The notes beneath the pieces were generated by a model that worked only from the letters and a program-made list of their open reading frames with translations, did not search any database and had not been told where the DNA came from. A stretch of DNA of 51,280 nucleotides from Neomesorhizobium albiziae (GTDB lineage: Bacteria > Pseudomonadota > Alphaproteobacteria > Rhizobiales > Rhizobiaceae): assembly GCF_900114255.1 (NCBI RefSeq), contig NZ_FOSL01000028.1, positions 1 through 51,280 of the forward strand, read 5' to 3'. The position numbers and the translations under genes are program-made. Below, in pieces: positions 26,072 to 36,400 of this stretch; the stretch's first letter is position 1; each line of letters begins with the position of its first letter.

Positions 26072-28645
26072 TTACGCGACGGTGTTGTAGACATACGGCG
26101 TGTGGTGCCCGTAGATGTCGATCGACATTTCAAATTCGTTGTTCAGATCGAAGTCGACATCGATCACCGTATGATCCATGTCGTCGAACCGCTCGTATCG
26201 GATGCGGATCGGCACAGCGCTACCGCCGTTGCTTTGCCCATCGTAAACGCGTGAGAAGAGATCTTCCGCCGCATCCCGCGCTGTATCGGAAATCTCGAAC
26301 TGCTCGACCATCACGCGGTCGCCCACCATGAAATCAATGATTTCATGGACCAGCTGACCGGCCGCTATGCCGCTGGTTGCTGACATTGCAAACGTGAAGG
26401 TGTCGTTGCCTGCCGCGCCGGCAAAAGTGGTGGACTGTCCGCCGGCCTGGAATGTATCGTTCCCGAAGCCGCCGATGATCCTTTCGAACCCCGAGACGAC
26501 ATCGGTGCCGATTTCTGCACTCGACACCGTACCGTTGATCAGATCGACAGCCACGCCCGAATTTGTCTGCGACATGTCCAGCGCATCGACCCCATCGCCC
26601 CCGTTATAGACGTCGCCGTCGGCGTCCAGTGTTACGATGATGAGGTCGTTGTCGCTTCCTGCAGACACCGTGTCGGCTCCATCTCCAGCGTCGATGACAT
26701 CGGCGCCATCGCCTCCCGCGATCTCGTCGTTGCCGCTACCGGCAAAAACAATGTCAACCCCGGCGCCCGCGTCGATGACATCGTCCCCATCCTCGCTGTC
26801 GATATAGTCGGATCCATCATCCCCCGCGACGGTGTCGGCGCCATCGCCCGCAAAGATCGAATCGTCACCGTCGCCGCCGTCCAGCACGTCGTTTCCGGCG
26901 TCGCCGTAAAGCGTATCCTGCCCTTCATCACCGGCAACTGTGTCGTCGCCCTGACCGCCGGACACGATATCGTCGTCGGCGCCGCCATGGAGGGAATCGT
27001 TGCCGTCTTCGCCCTGCACGATGTCGCGTCCGGCGCCGCCTTCGACAAAGTCAGCGCCCAGGCTCGCCAAGACACTGTCATCGCCGTCGCCGCCAAAAAG
27101 TGAATCGTCGCCCTCTCCACCGTCCAAGGCATCGTTACCGGCGTCGCCATAGAGGGTGTCGTCGTCAGCGTCACCAGCGATATCATCGTCGCCGTCGCCG
27201 CCAGCCAGCATGTCGCCGCCGTCGCCGCCGTGCAGAGTGTCTTGGCCATCGTCGCCTTGCACGATGTCGCGTCCGGCGCCGCCTCTGGCCATATCGTCGC
27301 CGGAACCGCCTGAAATCTGGTCATCACCTGCATCACCGTCGAGCGTGTCGTCGCCTGCTTCGCCGAACAGCGTGTCGTCGCCTTCTTCGCCATGCACTTC
27401 GTCGTTGCCGTCCCCTGCATTCACCGCATCGTTGCCGCCGCCGGCGAACACGATATCATCGCCGCTTCCCGCGTTGAGCGTGTCGTTACCATCTCCCGCG
27501 CGAATGACGTCATTTCCCTCCAGCGTCTCGATAGTGTCATGGCCCGCCAACCCGTCAAAGACGTCCGCATCCGCGGTGCCAACAAGCCAGTCGTCTCCAA
27601 GGGTCGCCGTTCCGCGAGGGATGATCGGGATCGTGTCAACGACATTGAAGTTCGCCGAATGGGCCACAGTTTCCAGTCCGTCGGAAACAGAATACGTAAC
27701 CCTCACCTCGCCGAGATGGCCGGGCTGTGGCGTGTAAATCCAGAAGGCTTCGTGCGCGACTACACTGCCACTGGACACTGAAACGTCGGTGACGGTGAGT
27801 TCGTCGCCGTCGGCATCTTCAGCGTTCATCAGCAATTCGCTCAGTCCGATCAGAACAACCTGCGCCATCATTACGTCGTTGAGGCGGTTCTGGCCGCCCA
27901 CGGTGGGTGCGCGGTTGCCGCGCCGAGGCTCTTCCGGATCTCCTCCGTCGGTTTCGGTATCAGGATCAGGATTGTTGGTGACGGGCCCGGGATCGCGATC
28001 GATGGGATCGACGGGATCGGGGTTGTTGCCGGTCTGGCTGGAGCTTGGCGTGGGTGTCTCGCTGTCCTTTCCGCCACTCATAGATTCCAGCAGACGTGCA
28101 AGCAGGTCGTCACTTTCGTCTTCGGGCTGGGTGGACGGCTCGGCGGTCTTCCTGGCGGATGAGACATGGGCCGCCGCGGTGTAGTTCGACCCAAAAAATT
28201 GCGACGCAGCTTCTATCGGCGGCAAGGTGTCGAGACCGAACGGGTTGGTTCCGACCCTTATCAGTTTCATTGGAGACGGGAAGTCGATGACGTTCCCACG
28301 CGATGGGGCTTGGGCAAAAAAATCCAGCGGTTCCAGCCGTTCTGGCCGCTCGCGGTCCTCTTCAGCTGACGCCACCGCATCTGGACGCACCGCGGTCAAC
28401 CGGCCGAAGTCGACTGGAGCAGCACCGCTCTCGTCCTCGAACGGACCGGGTTCCGGGGCGACCTCGGGCGAAGCCTCGGCTCGCGCCGGCATCGCGCTTT
28501 TGAAATAGACCGCGATGCCCGTCAAAAGCAGCGCAATGTACATCGGTAGCTTCGACAGGGTCTCGGCGGATTCGAATGCGAAACGGCGCGCCGAACGAGG
28601 ATCGGCAGGTTCTTTCTGCTGTTGAAGACCGGTAACTTCGATCAT
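26072..28645 (-). CDS. RTX calcium-binding repeat protein with N-terminal membrane helix
   Basis: 857 residues. A hydrophobic helix (MYIALLLTGIAVYF, about 35-48) follows a basic N-terminus. Next come a Pro/Glu/Asp-rich linker (about 50-245) and a cadherin/tandem-like domain (about 250-345, ending in VRVTYSVSDGLETVAHSANF). About 35 glycine/aspartate nonapeptides (GGxGxDxxx, about 360-690) form calcium-binding beta-rolls. A C-terminal domain (about 690-857) has FVMAGD-like IIDFMVGDRVMVEQFEISD, typical before an RTX secretion signal. The membrane helix is unusual for a type I substrate and suggests envelope retention. It overlaps the ABC gene by 4 bp and is sandwiched between exporter genes, so it is either a substrate or an accessory. 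Confidence 0.88.
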   Translation of the reverse strand: MIEVTGLQQQKEPADPRSARRFAFESAETLSKLPMYIALLLTGIAVYFKSAMPARAEASPEVAPEPGPFEDESGAAPVDFGRLTAVRPDAVASAEEDRERPERLEPLDFFAQAPSRGNVIDFPSPMKLIRVGTNPFGLDTLPPIEAASQFFGSNYTAAAHVSSARKTAEPSTQPEDESDDLLARLLESMSGGKDSETPTPSSSQTGNNPDPVDPIDRDPGPVTNNPDPDTETDGGDPEEPRRGNRAPTVGGQNRLNDVMMAQVVLIGLSELLMNAEDADGDELTVTDVSVSSGSVVAHEAFWIYTPQPGHLGEVRVTYSVSDGLETVAHSANFNVVDTIPIIPRGTATLGDDWLVGTADADVFDGLAGHDTIETLEGNDVIRAGDGNDTLNAGSGDDIVFAGGGNDAVNAGDGNDEVHGEEGDDTLFGEAGDDTLDGDAGDDQISGGSGDDMARGGAGRDIVQGDDGQDTLHGGDGGDMLAGGDGDDDIAGDADDDTLYGDAGNDALDGGEGDDSLFGGDGDDSVLASLGADFVEGGAGRDIVQGEDGNDSLHGGADDDIVSGGQGDDTVAGDEGQDTLYGDAGNDVLDGGDGDDSIFAGDGADTVAGDDGSDYIDSEDGDDVIDAGAGVDIVFAGSGNDEIAGGDGADVIDAGDGADTVSAGSDNDLIIVTLDADGDVYNGGDGVDALDMSQTNSGVAVDLINGTVSSAEIGTDVVSGFERIIGGFGNDTFQAGGQSTTFAGAAGNDTFTFAMSATSGIAAGQLVHEIIDFMVGDRVMVEQFEISDTARDAAEDLFSRVYDGQSNGGSAVPIRIRYERFDDMDHTVIDVDFDLNNEFEMSIDIYGHHTPYVYNTVA

Positions 28646-30399
28646 GACATTGCTCCCTGGCGGGCAGTGTTTGCAGCCATTGGCCGAACGTCGGGGCGTC
28701 CATTGACTGGCTGGGGCGCCAGGATCTCGGATTTCGAGCCGAACGCGGCCATTTTGCCGTTCTGGATCACGGCAACGAGGTCGACGGCGGCAAGCGCGCT
28801 CGGACGATGGGCAATAATGATGGCGATGCCGCCGCGAGCGCGGATGCCTCGGATGGCTTCGGTTAGGGCAGCCTCGCCCTCGCCATCGAGGTTGGAGTTG
28901 GGTTCGTCCATGACAACCAGGAAAGGGTCGTTATAGAGCGCGCGCGCAAGCCCGATTCGCTGTCGCTGCCCCGCGGAAAGCACCATGCCGGAAGGACCGA
29001 TATGGGTGTGATATCCCTCCGGAAGATGAACGATCATCTCATGGACACCCGCGGCGCGGGCGGCGGAGATCACGCCCATGGGGTCCGGCTTTTCGGCATA
29101 ACGGGAAATGTTTTCCTCGATTGTTGCATCGAGCAGACTGACATCCTGCGGCAGGTAGCCGATGAACTTGCCGATCGCGGTATCTTCCCATTGTCCCATC
29201 TCAGCACCGTCCAAGCGCACACTGCCACGAAGCACCGGCCAGACGCCTGTGATTGCCCTGACGAAGGTTGTCTTGCCGCTGGCGCTTGGTCCGATGACGC
29301 CAAGCGCCTGGCCCGCCTTGAGTTCGAAGGTAACGTCGCTCAGCAGAATGCGTCCCGAGGCTGGCGCAACGACCGTCATCTTGTCGACGGTGAGCGTCGA
29401 CTTGGGTGTGGGAAGCACCATCGGCTTCGGTGTTTCGTTCAGTGCCGTTACCGTATCGACCAGCCGTCTGAAGGAATGCCGCGCGCCGACGACGCCCTTC
29501 CAGTTGGTGATGGCAAGATCGATTGGGGCCAGCGCCCGTGACGAGGCAATCGACGATGCGATGATTGCGCCGGCGGAAAGCTCACCGATGATTGTCAGGT
29601 ATGCGCCAAGTCCAAGGATCGCTGATTGCAGGATCATGCGCAGCACCCGCGAAATGGCCCCGAATGTGCCGTTGATGTCGCTGGAGCGGGTCTGAAGGGC
29701 GAGATGCTCGCTGTTGGCCACCTCGAAGCGCGTGACGGCCCTGTCGGCGAAGCCCATGGCTTTCAGGATTTCGGAGTTACGGGTGTTGGAGTCTGCGATG
29801 GCGCCGCGGCTCACGCCAGACTGCTGCGCATGGCTGGAGAGCCGCCTGAGCAACAGTTCGGCAGCCACTGTCATCAGCGCAAGCACGAAGGCCCCGCCGA
29901 ACGTCAGGGCCCCCAGCATCGGATGCAGGAAATAGGCGAAGATCAGATAGATCGGGACCCATGGAAGGTCGAAAAGAGCCATCGGTCCCTGCGAGCCGAG
30001 AAAGCTGCGGACCACGTCGACATCGCGCCCACGCTCGAGCGACTCCGCGTTCGAGAACCCGTAGCGGGGCATGTCGACCGCAACCTGGTGCGCAAGCGGG
30101 GCGAGGCGTTTGTCCAGACGCGCTCCGACCCTGACAAGGACTTGCGACCGGATTACGTCGAACACACCCTGAAAAAGATACAGGCCGATCGCGAGGATGG
30201 ACAGGGCGACCAATGTCGGGATGCTGCCGCTGGTCAGCGCGCGATCGTAGATCTGCAGCATATAAAACGCCCCGGTCAACGCCAGGACGTTGATGAGGCC
30301 AGAGGTGAGGAAAAGGAAAAGGCCGATGCCGCGGAATTCCTTGGTGATGGATTCAACGCTGCGTCGGCGCGCAATCGATTTTGGCTGTTCTTTCGGCAT
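28642..30399 (-). CDS. Type I secretion ABC transporter, permease/ATPase (PrsD/HlyB-like, no C39 domain)
   Basis: 585 residues. An N-terminal membrane domain with about six helices starts at FRGIGLFLFLTSGLINVLAL. The nucleotide-binding domain (about 340-560) has Walker A GPSASGKTT, the Q-loop YLPQDVSLLDATIEEN, the ABC signature LSAGQRQRIGLARAL, Walker B FLVVMDEPNSNLD and switch His IIIAHRPSAL. This is the PrtD/PrsD class that exports RTX proteins with C-terminal signals. It lies 72 bp after the giant peroxidase gene and overlaps the RTX gene, so both RTX proteins are probable cargo. All ATPase motifs are intact. Confidence 0.94.
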   Translation of the reverse strand: MPKEQPKSIARRRSVESITKEFRGIGLFLFLTSGLINVLALTGAFYMLQIYDRALTSGSIPTLVALSILAIGLYLFQGVFDVIRSQVLVRVGARLDKRLAPLAHQVAVDMPRYGFSNAESLERGRDVDVVRSFLGSQGPMALFDLPWVPIYLIFAYFLHPMLGALTFGGAFVLALMTVAAELLLRRLSSHAQQSGVSRGAIADSNTRNSEILKAMGFADRAVTRFEVANSEHLALQTRSSDINGTFGAISRVLRMILQSAILGLGAYLTIIGELSAGAIIASSIASSRALAPIDLAITNWKGVVGARHSFRRLVDTVTALNETPKPMVLPTPKSTLTVDKMTVVAPASGRILLSDVTFELKAGQALGVIGPSASGKTTFVRAITGVWPVLRGSVRLDGAEMGQWEDTAIGKFIGYLPQDVSLLDATIEENISRYAEKPDPMGVISAARAAGVHEMIVHLPEGYHTHIGPSGMVLSAGQRQRIGLARALYNDPFLVVMDEPNSNLDGEGEAALTEAIRGIRARGGIAIIIAHRPSALAAVDLVAVIQNGKMAAFGSKSEILAPQPVNGRPDVRPMAANTARQGAMS

Positions 30400-30471
30400 T
30401 TACCCGCCCCCAGAATGGCTGATGGAAGTGATCGGGGGCCGGCCGCAACCGCGGCCGGTCCCCTTCGTTGC

Positions 30472-33400
30472 CTAAGCGATAAAGCTTCCACCCAGAGTAA
30501 GCGCCACGTTTCCGGACAGCGTGACCGAGAAGTCGGCCGCGGTGTCGCCGTCGTTGTTGCCCTCGATGACTGTGTTGCCACCCGACTGGTAGGTGCGCAA
30601 AACAGCTTGGGCGCCAAACGCCACATTGCCCTGGAGCAGCGTCGTAAAGGCGTTGTTGCCTCCGGTAACCGAGTTGGCGTCGATGCCAGACAGGTCCACG
30701 CGGTCGCCCGCCTGGAAGTCGGTGATCACGTCGCCATTGGCAGCGGCATTGGTGCCGAAGACAAACACGTCGTTTCCGCCGCCGCCGGTCATGGTGTTGA
30801 CGACACCTGCAGTATTGCTCGCAGTGAACGTATTCACCCCGGCTCCGCCGATCACGTTTTCGACCGAGTTGATCGTGTCGGTTCCGGCTCCCGTCACGGC
30901 GCCGGTCGCGAAATTGACCGAAGTTGCGCCGGTTACCGCGGACATGTTCAAGGTGTCGGTGCCAGCTCCGCCGTTGTAAGCGTCATTGCCGTCCGCGTTC
31001 TGGGCGAGGAACGTGTCGTCTCCGTTGCCGCCGTTCAACGTATCGTTGCCCGCCAGGCCATTCAGGCTGTCGTTCAATCCGCCGCCAGTGATGACGTTGC
31101 CTGAACCGTTGCCCGTTCCGGTAAAGGTGCCGGCGCCGGTGTAGCTCAGGTTCTCCAAATTGGCGCTCAATGTGTAGGATGCGAGCGTTGTTTGGACAGT
31201 ATCCGTACCGGCGCCCGCCGCTTCCGTCACGACGTCGCCTGCTGCGTTGACGACATAGGTGTCGTTGTCGGCGCCGCCGATCATGGTGTCGTTGCCCAGA
31301 CCACCGTCGAGACGGTCGTCCCCAGCGAGGCCGGACAAGGTATCGTTCAGACCGCCGCCGATGATGATGTTGGCGAGCGCGTTGCCTGTGCCGTTAAAGA
31401 TACCGGGACCGGTTTTTGTCAGGTTCTCAACGTTGGCACCGAGTGTATAATTGCCGAGCACGGTTTGCACTGTATCGGTGCCGGCGTTCAGGTTCTCGAT
31501 GATCACATCCCCAGTACCGGCGATATAGGTGTCGTTGCCGGCGCCGCCGGCCATACCGTCGTTTCCAGCGCCGCCGTCGAGGACATCATCGTTGTTGCCG
31601 CCGTTCAGCGTGTCGACCCCGTCGCCGCCATTCAGCGTATCGTTGCCATCGCCGCCGTTGAGCGTGTCGCTGCCGCCCATGCCGTTCAGCGTGTCGTTGC
31701 CGCCCAGCCCGTTCAGGGTGTTGTTGCCGGTGCCGCCGGTCAACACATTCGCTCCGTTGTTGCCGGTGCCGTTGAAGTTGCCCCCGCCGAGCTTGGTCAG
31801 GTTCTCGAGGTTGGCGCTCAGTGTGTAGCTGGCCAAAGTGGTCTGCACTGTGTCGATGCCGCTGGCTCCACCGGTGCCTTCATTGACGACGTCCAGGGCG
31901 CTGTCGACAACGAAGGTGTCGTTTCCGTTGCCGCCAGTCATGGTATCGTTGCCAGCGCCACCGTCCAAGGTGTCGTCACCGTCACCGCCATTTAGCGTGT
32001 CGTTACCGCCAAGGCCGCTGATGGTATCGTTGCCTCCAGCACCAGACAGATTGTCCTGACCTTCGGTGCCGACGATGATTTCGGCCCCTGCGAGCCCCGT
32101 CACCAAATCGCCGACAACGATGGTGGCCGCAGAGGCCACGCTCTCGGCAAAGCCACGGTTGTCGAGGAAGTTCGCGACCACTCGGACTTGCCTGTTAACC
32201 TGGGCTTGACCTGGCGTGAAATTGGCATTTGTCGCGCCGGCGATGTTGGTAAAGAGACCGGTTCCCACTCCCGTCTCGACTTGCCATTGCCAGGTGACGT
32301 TTGCAGGATTGAAGCCATTCGCATCGGCAAGCGTTCCGACAGAAGCCGTCAGTTGCGAGCCTTCGGTCGGGGTCGTATCACTGATGGCCGGTGCCCCGGT
32401 CGCCGGATCGTTGACCAGGCTGACGAACCCGTCAGCGAACTGAAGCTGTTCGATGTTTATGATGGTGTCGGTGCCGTCTATTTGAGTTCCGCCTACGTGC
32501 GACACAGTCATGCGTCCGAACGCATCCGTACCAAAAACGTACTCGTCCTGGTTACCCGAGAAGACTGCGGTGTCCATATCGCCGGCGCCGTCTGCCGTTA
32601 CAATCCGCCGTACGATTCCGAGCTGACCGGGATTGATCGCGCCCGAGAAAATCCGGGATGACAGTGCCGTCATGCTCTCGTGAAGTTCAAGCGGCGCGCC
32701 GGTGTGTCCGGTATCGCCGGGCGCGTAAACGCCGATCTGTACGTCGAGCCACTTGTCGCCGTCGATGATGTCATCGCCAGCGAGGCCCGCAATCCTGTCG
32801 CTGCCGTCGCCGCCGAGGATGATGTCGCCTTCGCTGAACGACGTCACCCCAGCTCCCAGCAGGGCTTGTAAGCCGTTGATCAGGGCAATACCTTCGGTGT
32901 CGAGGGCGCTTCCAGCGATACCTTCCGTTCCGCCTTGGTTGGCCGGCAGCCGCTCCGCTGCTGTTACCTCGGAACCCGTCAGCATGTCGTCGAATGCCGA
33001 GCCCGAAAGTCCCTCCATAGACTCGAAGGCGTCTTGCGAGGCGTTCGGCGGCAGTGTTGGAAATTCGTCGAAAATAATCGGAATAGACAGATCCGCGTTC
33101 ACGCCGGTCAGGTTATCCTTGTATGTAACCCAGTCGTAGCCGGACATTCCGGCCATTTTGCCGCGGCCAGGGCTGCCAACCATGATATCGTCACCGCCTT
33201 CGCCGATGAATTCGTCGAAGCCGCCATCGCCCAGGAAGACGTCATTGCCGCGCACACCGTCGCGGGCGAAGATTTCGTCGAAGTTGTCGCCAGGCGCGCC
33301 ATCGAAGGTACCGGTTTCTAGCCAGTCGTCACCCTCATTGCCGAGAATGCGCTCGGCGTTCTTGTTGCCGAAGATGAAGTCGTTGCCTTCGCCGCCGAAC

Positions 33401-36400
33401 ACTTCCGAACCCATGTCGGTACCAAGGACGATAAAGTCCTGGCCCGCGCCGCCAAGTACAAGGTCTAGGCCCGGACCGGCCTGGACGGCGTCATGGCCTT
33501 CTCCGGCCTTGATGTTGTCGTCACCGCCTACATCGGTAACGATGTCGTCGCCGTCGCCGGCATTGATGATGTCGTTGCCGTGGCCTCCTTCAAGCTTGTC
33601 GTTGCCGCCGTCGCCAAACAGCGTGTCGTCGCCGATGCCGGCAATCAGGATGTCATTGCCGGACGGGTTGACCGCGCTGCCGGGATCGGTGCCGCCCAGC
33701 ACGACGTGGTCGCCGCCGGTGTAGCGCAGGTAGTTGGTGTCGGGCCCGGCGGTCCCGGGATTGTTACGGATCACAAGAGGCGTCAGGATCGAGCCACCCG
33801 TTGGGTCGTTGCCTAGGTTGTCTGCCGACTCGTCGACCAGAGTGGTGGTCGGGTCGTCGACCAAGATACCGTCGGCGCCGGCGGTTTCGCCGAGGCCTGG
33901 ATTGTACTGCCTGGTGCGGTCGATCTCCAGAATGAGGCCCGGGGTCGAAAACACGTCCGACGGCAGGTGGGTCGCGTCGGTGTTCCGCATGATCATGGCG
34001 GCAAAGGAGTTGGCTTCCATCTCGCTGAAGAGATGCAGCCCGTCTAGCCGTTGCAGGTAGTAGAAGCGGTCGCCGTTCTGCAGTTTCTCCATCGTTGTTT
34101 CGAACACGAAGTTGAACGTGGAGCCAAGCATGCCGCCAAACGGCGTGATCTGTTCGGCGAGACCGCCGATCCACAGGTCGACGTTCTCGAGGCCGCCGAG
34201 ATCTGCCGCGTATGCGCCGAGGCCATTGAGGAAGTCTTCGGCATCCGCCGGAACCGCGAGACCGCCAACCGAAACACCGGTGATGATGGTCAACGCGGCA
34301 TCGCGCTTACCTTCGATGGTGGTTTGCCCGGTGATCAGTGCGTGTGTGCCGTAAGCGGCGATGAAGTTGATGATCGAGGCTTCGTTCTTGAGATGCCCGG
34401 CATAGTCGATCCAGCTTTCATAAGGCTTCAGGATCGCGTCGTTGTTGGTCACTTCGTAGAATTCGCGCCGTGCTGCGTTGAGCGAGGGCACACCGGTGTC
34501 GCGGCCGCGGGCCAGATTGATCGTCGCGAGGTCGAGAGGCAGGCCGAGCAAGTTGTTGCGCAAGGCGCTGGTGACGAATTCGTCGATCTCGTTACCGACC
34601 TGGCGCGTCATGCCGCGGATAATCGAGCCCGCCATTTCTTCGGAGCCCAGTGAGGCGAATTCGATCGGATTGAGGAAGCCCTCGATCAGGCCAATCGATT
34701 CGTCATTGAACTGCGGATCGAAGCGATCGATGGATTCTGTGAGCATCGAATGCCCGAAGCGATAAACCACATGGGCGAATTCGGCGACGATGCTCGGGTT
34801 GATCGTCACGTCGTAACCGTCAGGAACCAGGAACACGTTGACGTTCGGCTGGATCTTTCGGGCGAACTCCTCGAAGACAAGGTGCTGGTACTGCATCTCC
34901 GTGCCGAACTTCGCCGCCTGGAACAGACGCTCGCCATTCCAGTCGAGCGCGGCAAGTGCTGCGGGAGTGGTCGGCAACTCCGTGATTGCGACGTCGAGCC
35001 ATTCGTTGATGAAGTCGAGATCGCCGGTATCGATCACAACGTCCTTCGTGTGTTCCATCAACCGGTTGTGTTCGGAGTGAAACACATGGTGGACGGCGGT
35101 CAGGCCGATGTTTTCGTTGCCGCGCCCGTCGCCCGTCACGAAGTGGGAGTCGAGCAATTCGTTGTCATACTCGGTGCTGCCATTGCCGGGATTGCCAAGC
35201 CCGATCTCGGTGTCGCCGTCGGCGATCTTGCCGATCGGCACAGCCGTATGCGCAATATCGTCCAGGAAGGCATGCCCAGTCCGCACGGCAAGGTGCACGG
35301 CGGCCGCCGGGTTCGTTGCGTCGACCAGTTCCAGCGGATTCGCCACGGTGCCCGACTGCAGCGTCGGTGGCGAGCCGGCCGGTACGCCGAGCATAACGAC
35401 TTGCGGGAAGCCGGTTATCGGATCGGGAATGAATTTGCCGTAGGCGTCGGTCGCCAGCAGAGGCAAATTGCCCACGTGGTAATCGGTCAGATCGATGCCC
35501 AGAATGTCACGCGCCTGAGCCTTGATCTCTCCCCAGGTCGGCAAGCCGCCATTTGCACCGTCGAGCAACGCGCCCGTGGCCTCCGGCCGCCCGTTGACCA
35601 GCGTATATTCGCGCAGGAAAACCTGGTGCGACGCGTGCGACGTGTAGGTCTGGTTTTGATCGACGAACGATGTCGTCGTGTTGAGTGGAAGCGCATGGTC
35701 GTCTGCGGTGCCGGCAACGCCGTCAACACCGGGCGACAGCACCGTCGCGCGCGTCAGAACCATGAAGTTGGTGGGGCTCGTCGGATCGTAAAGCGGATCG
35801 TCGGGCTGAAGCGGCACGAACACCGTGCCGCTGTTGCCCTTGGCGACGAGATCGAGGCCATGGTCGAAGAACTGGCCGAACAGCGTGAACCACGAGTTGA
35901 AGGAGGCCGAAAGGCCTTCGTCCGGTGCAATATTGGTCAGCTTGATATTGTCGCCGTCCATTTCGATGCCATTGGCCGTCAGCATCCCGTCGAGCTCGAC
36001 GCGCTCAATGGCCAACGCTGCATTGGCAGCATCGGCATCGGCCTGTGTCTGCGCGGCGGCGGCGATGGCGGCATCCAGGGCCGCCTGGGTTTCCGGTGTG
36101 GGGTTCGTGTCATGCGCTTGCTGCGCCGAGACCAGTGTGCGTTGCGCATTGATGTTGGCGAGGTTGGCGTCCTCCGCCGCCTCGATGAACGGCTTGACGG
36201 TCTGGTACTCCGCCTTGATGGTTGCCGCGATCACAAGCGGGTCGCCCGCAACGCCGGCGCGTTCAAGCGCGACCATGATGGCGGCAGGGTTGTCCAGCGT
36301 CTGGTCGACGATCAGGTTCGAAATCGTGCGCAGGCTGCCGTCGACGACGATGTTGCCCGGATTGTTGGAGGGGTTGTAAGACGAAGCCGTCACACCGCCC

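Noticed and set aside
24347-26254. 635-codon plus-strand open frame
   Set aside because: It is antisense to the HlyD-type adaptor and its neighbours. The minus-strand protein has clear family motifs; the plus frame has none and reflects GC-rich codon bias.
26600-27520. Dense short-period DNA repeats that could be mistaken for a CRISPR or satellite array
   Set aside because: They are codon-level repeats encoding RTX nonapeptides, in phase with the protein and lacking spacers of uniform length.
29626-31104. 492-codon plus-strand open frame
   Set aside because: It crosses the ABC transporter/peroxidase boundary in antisense and has no start signals or domains.
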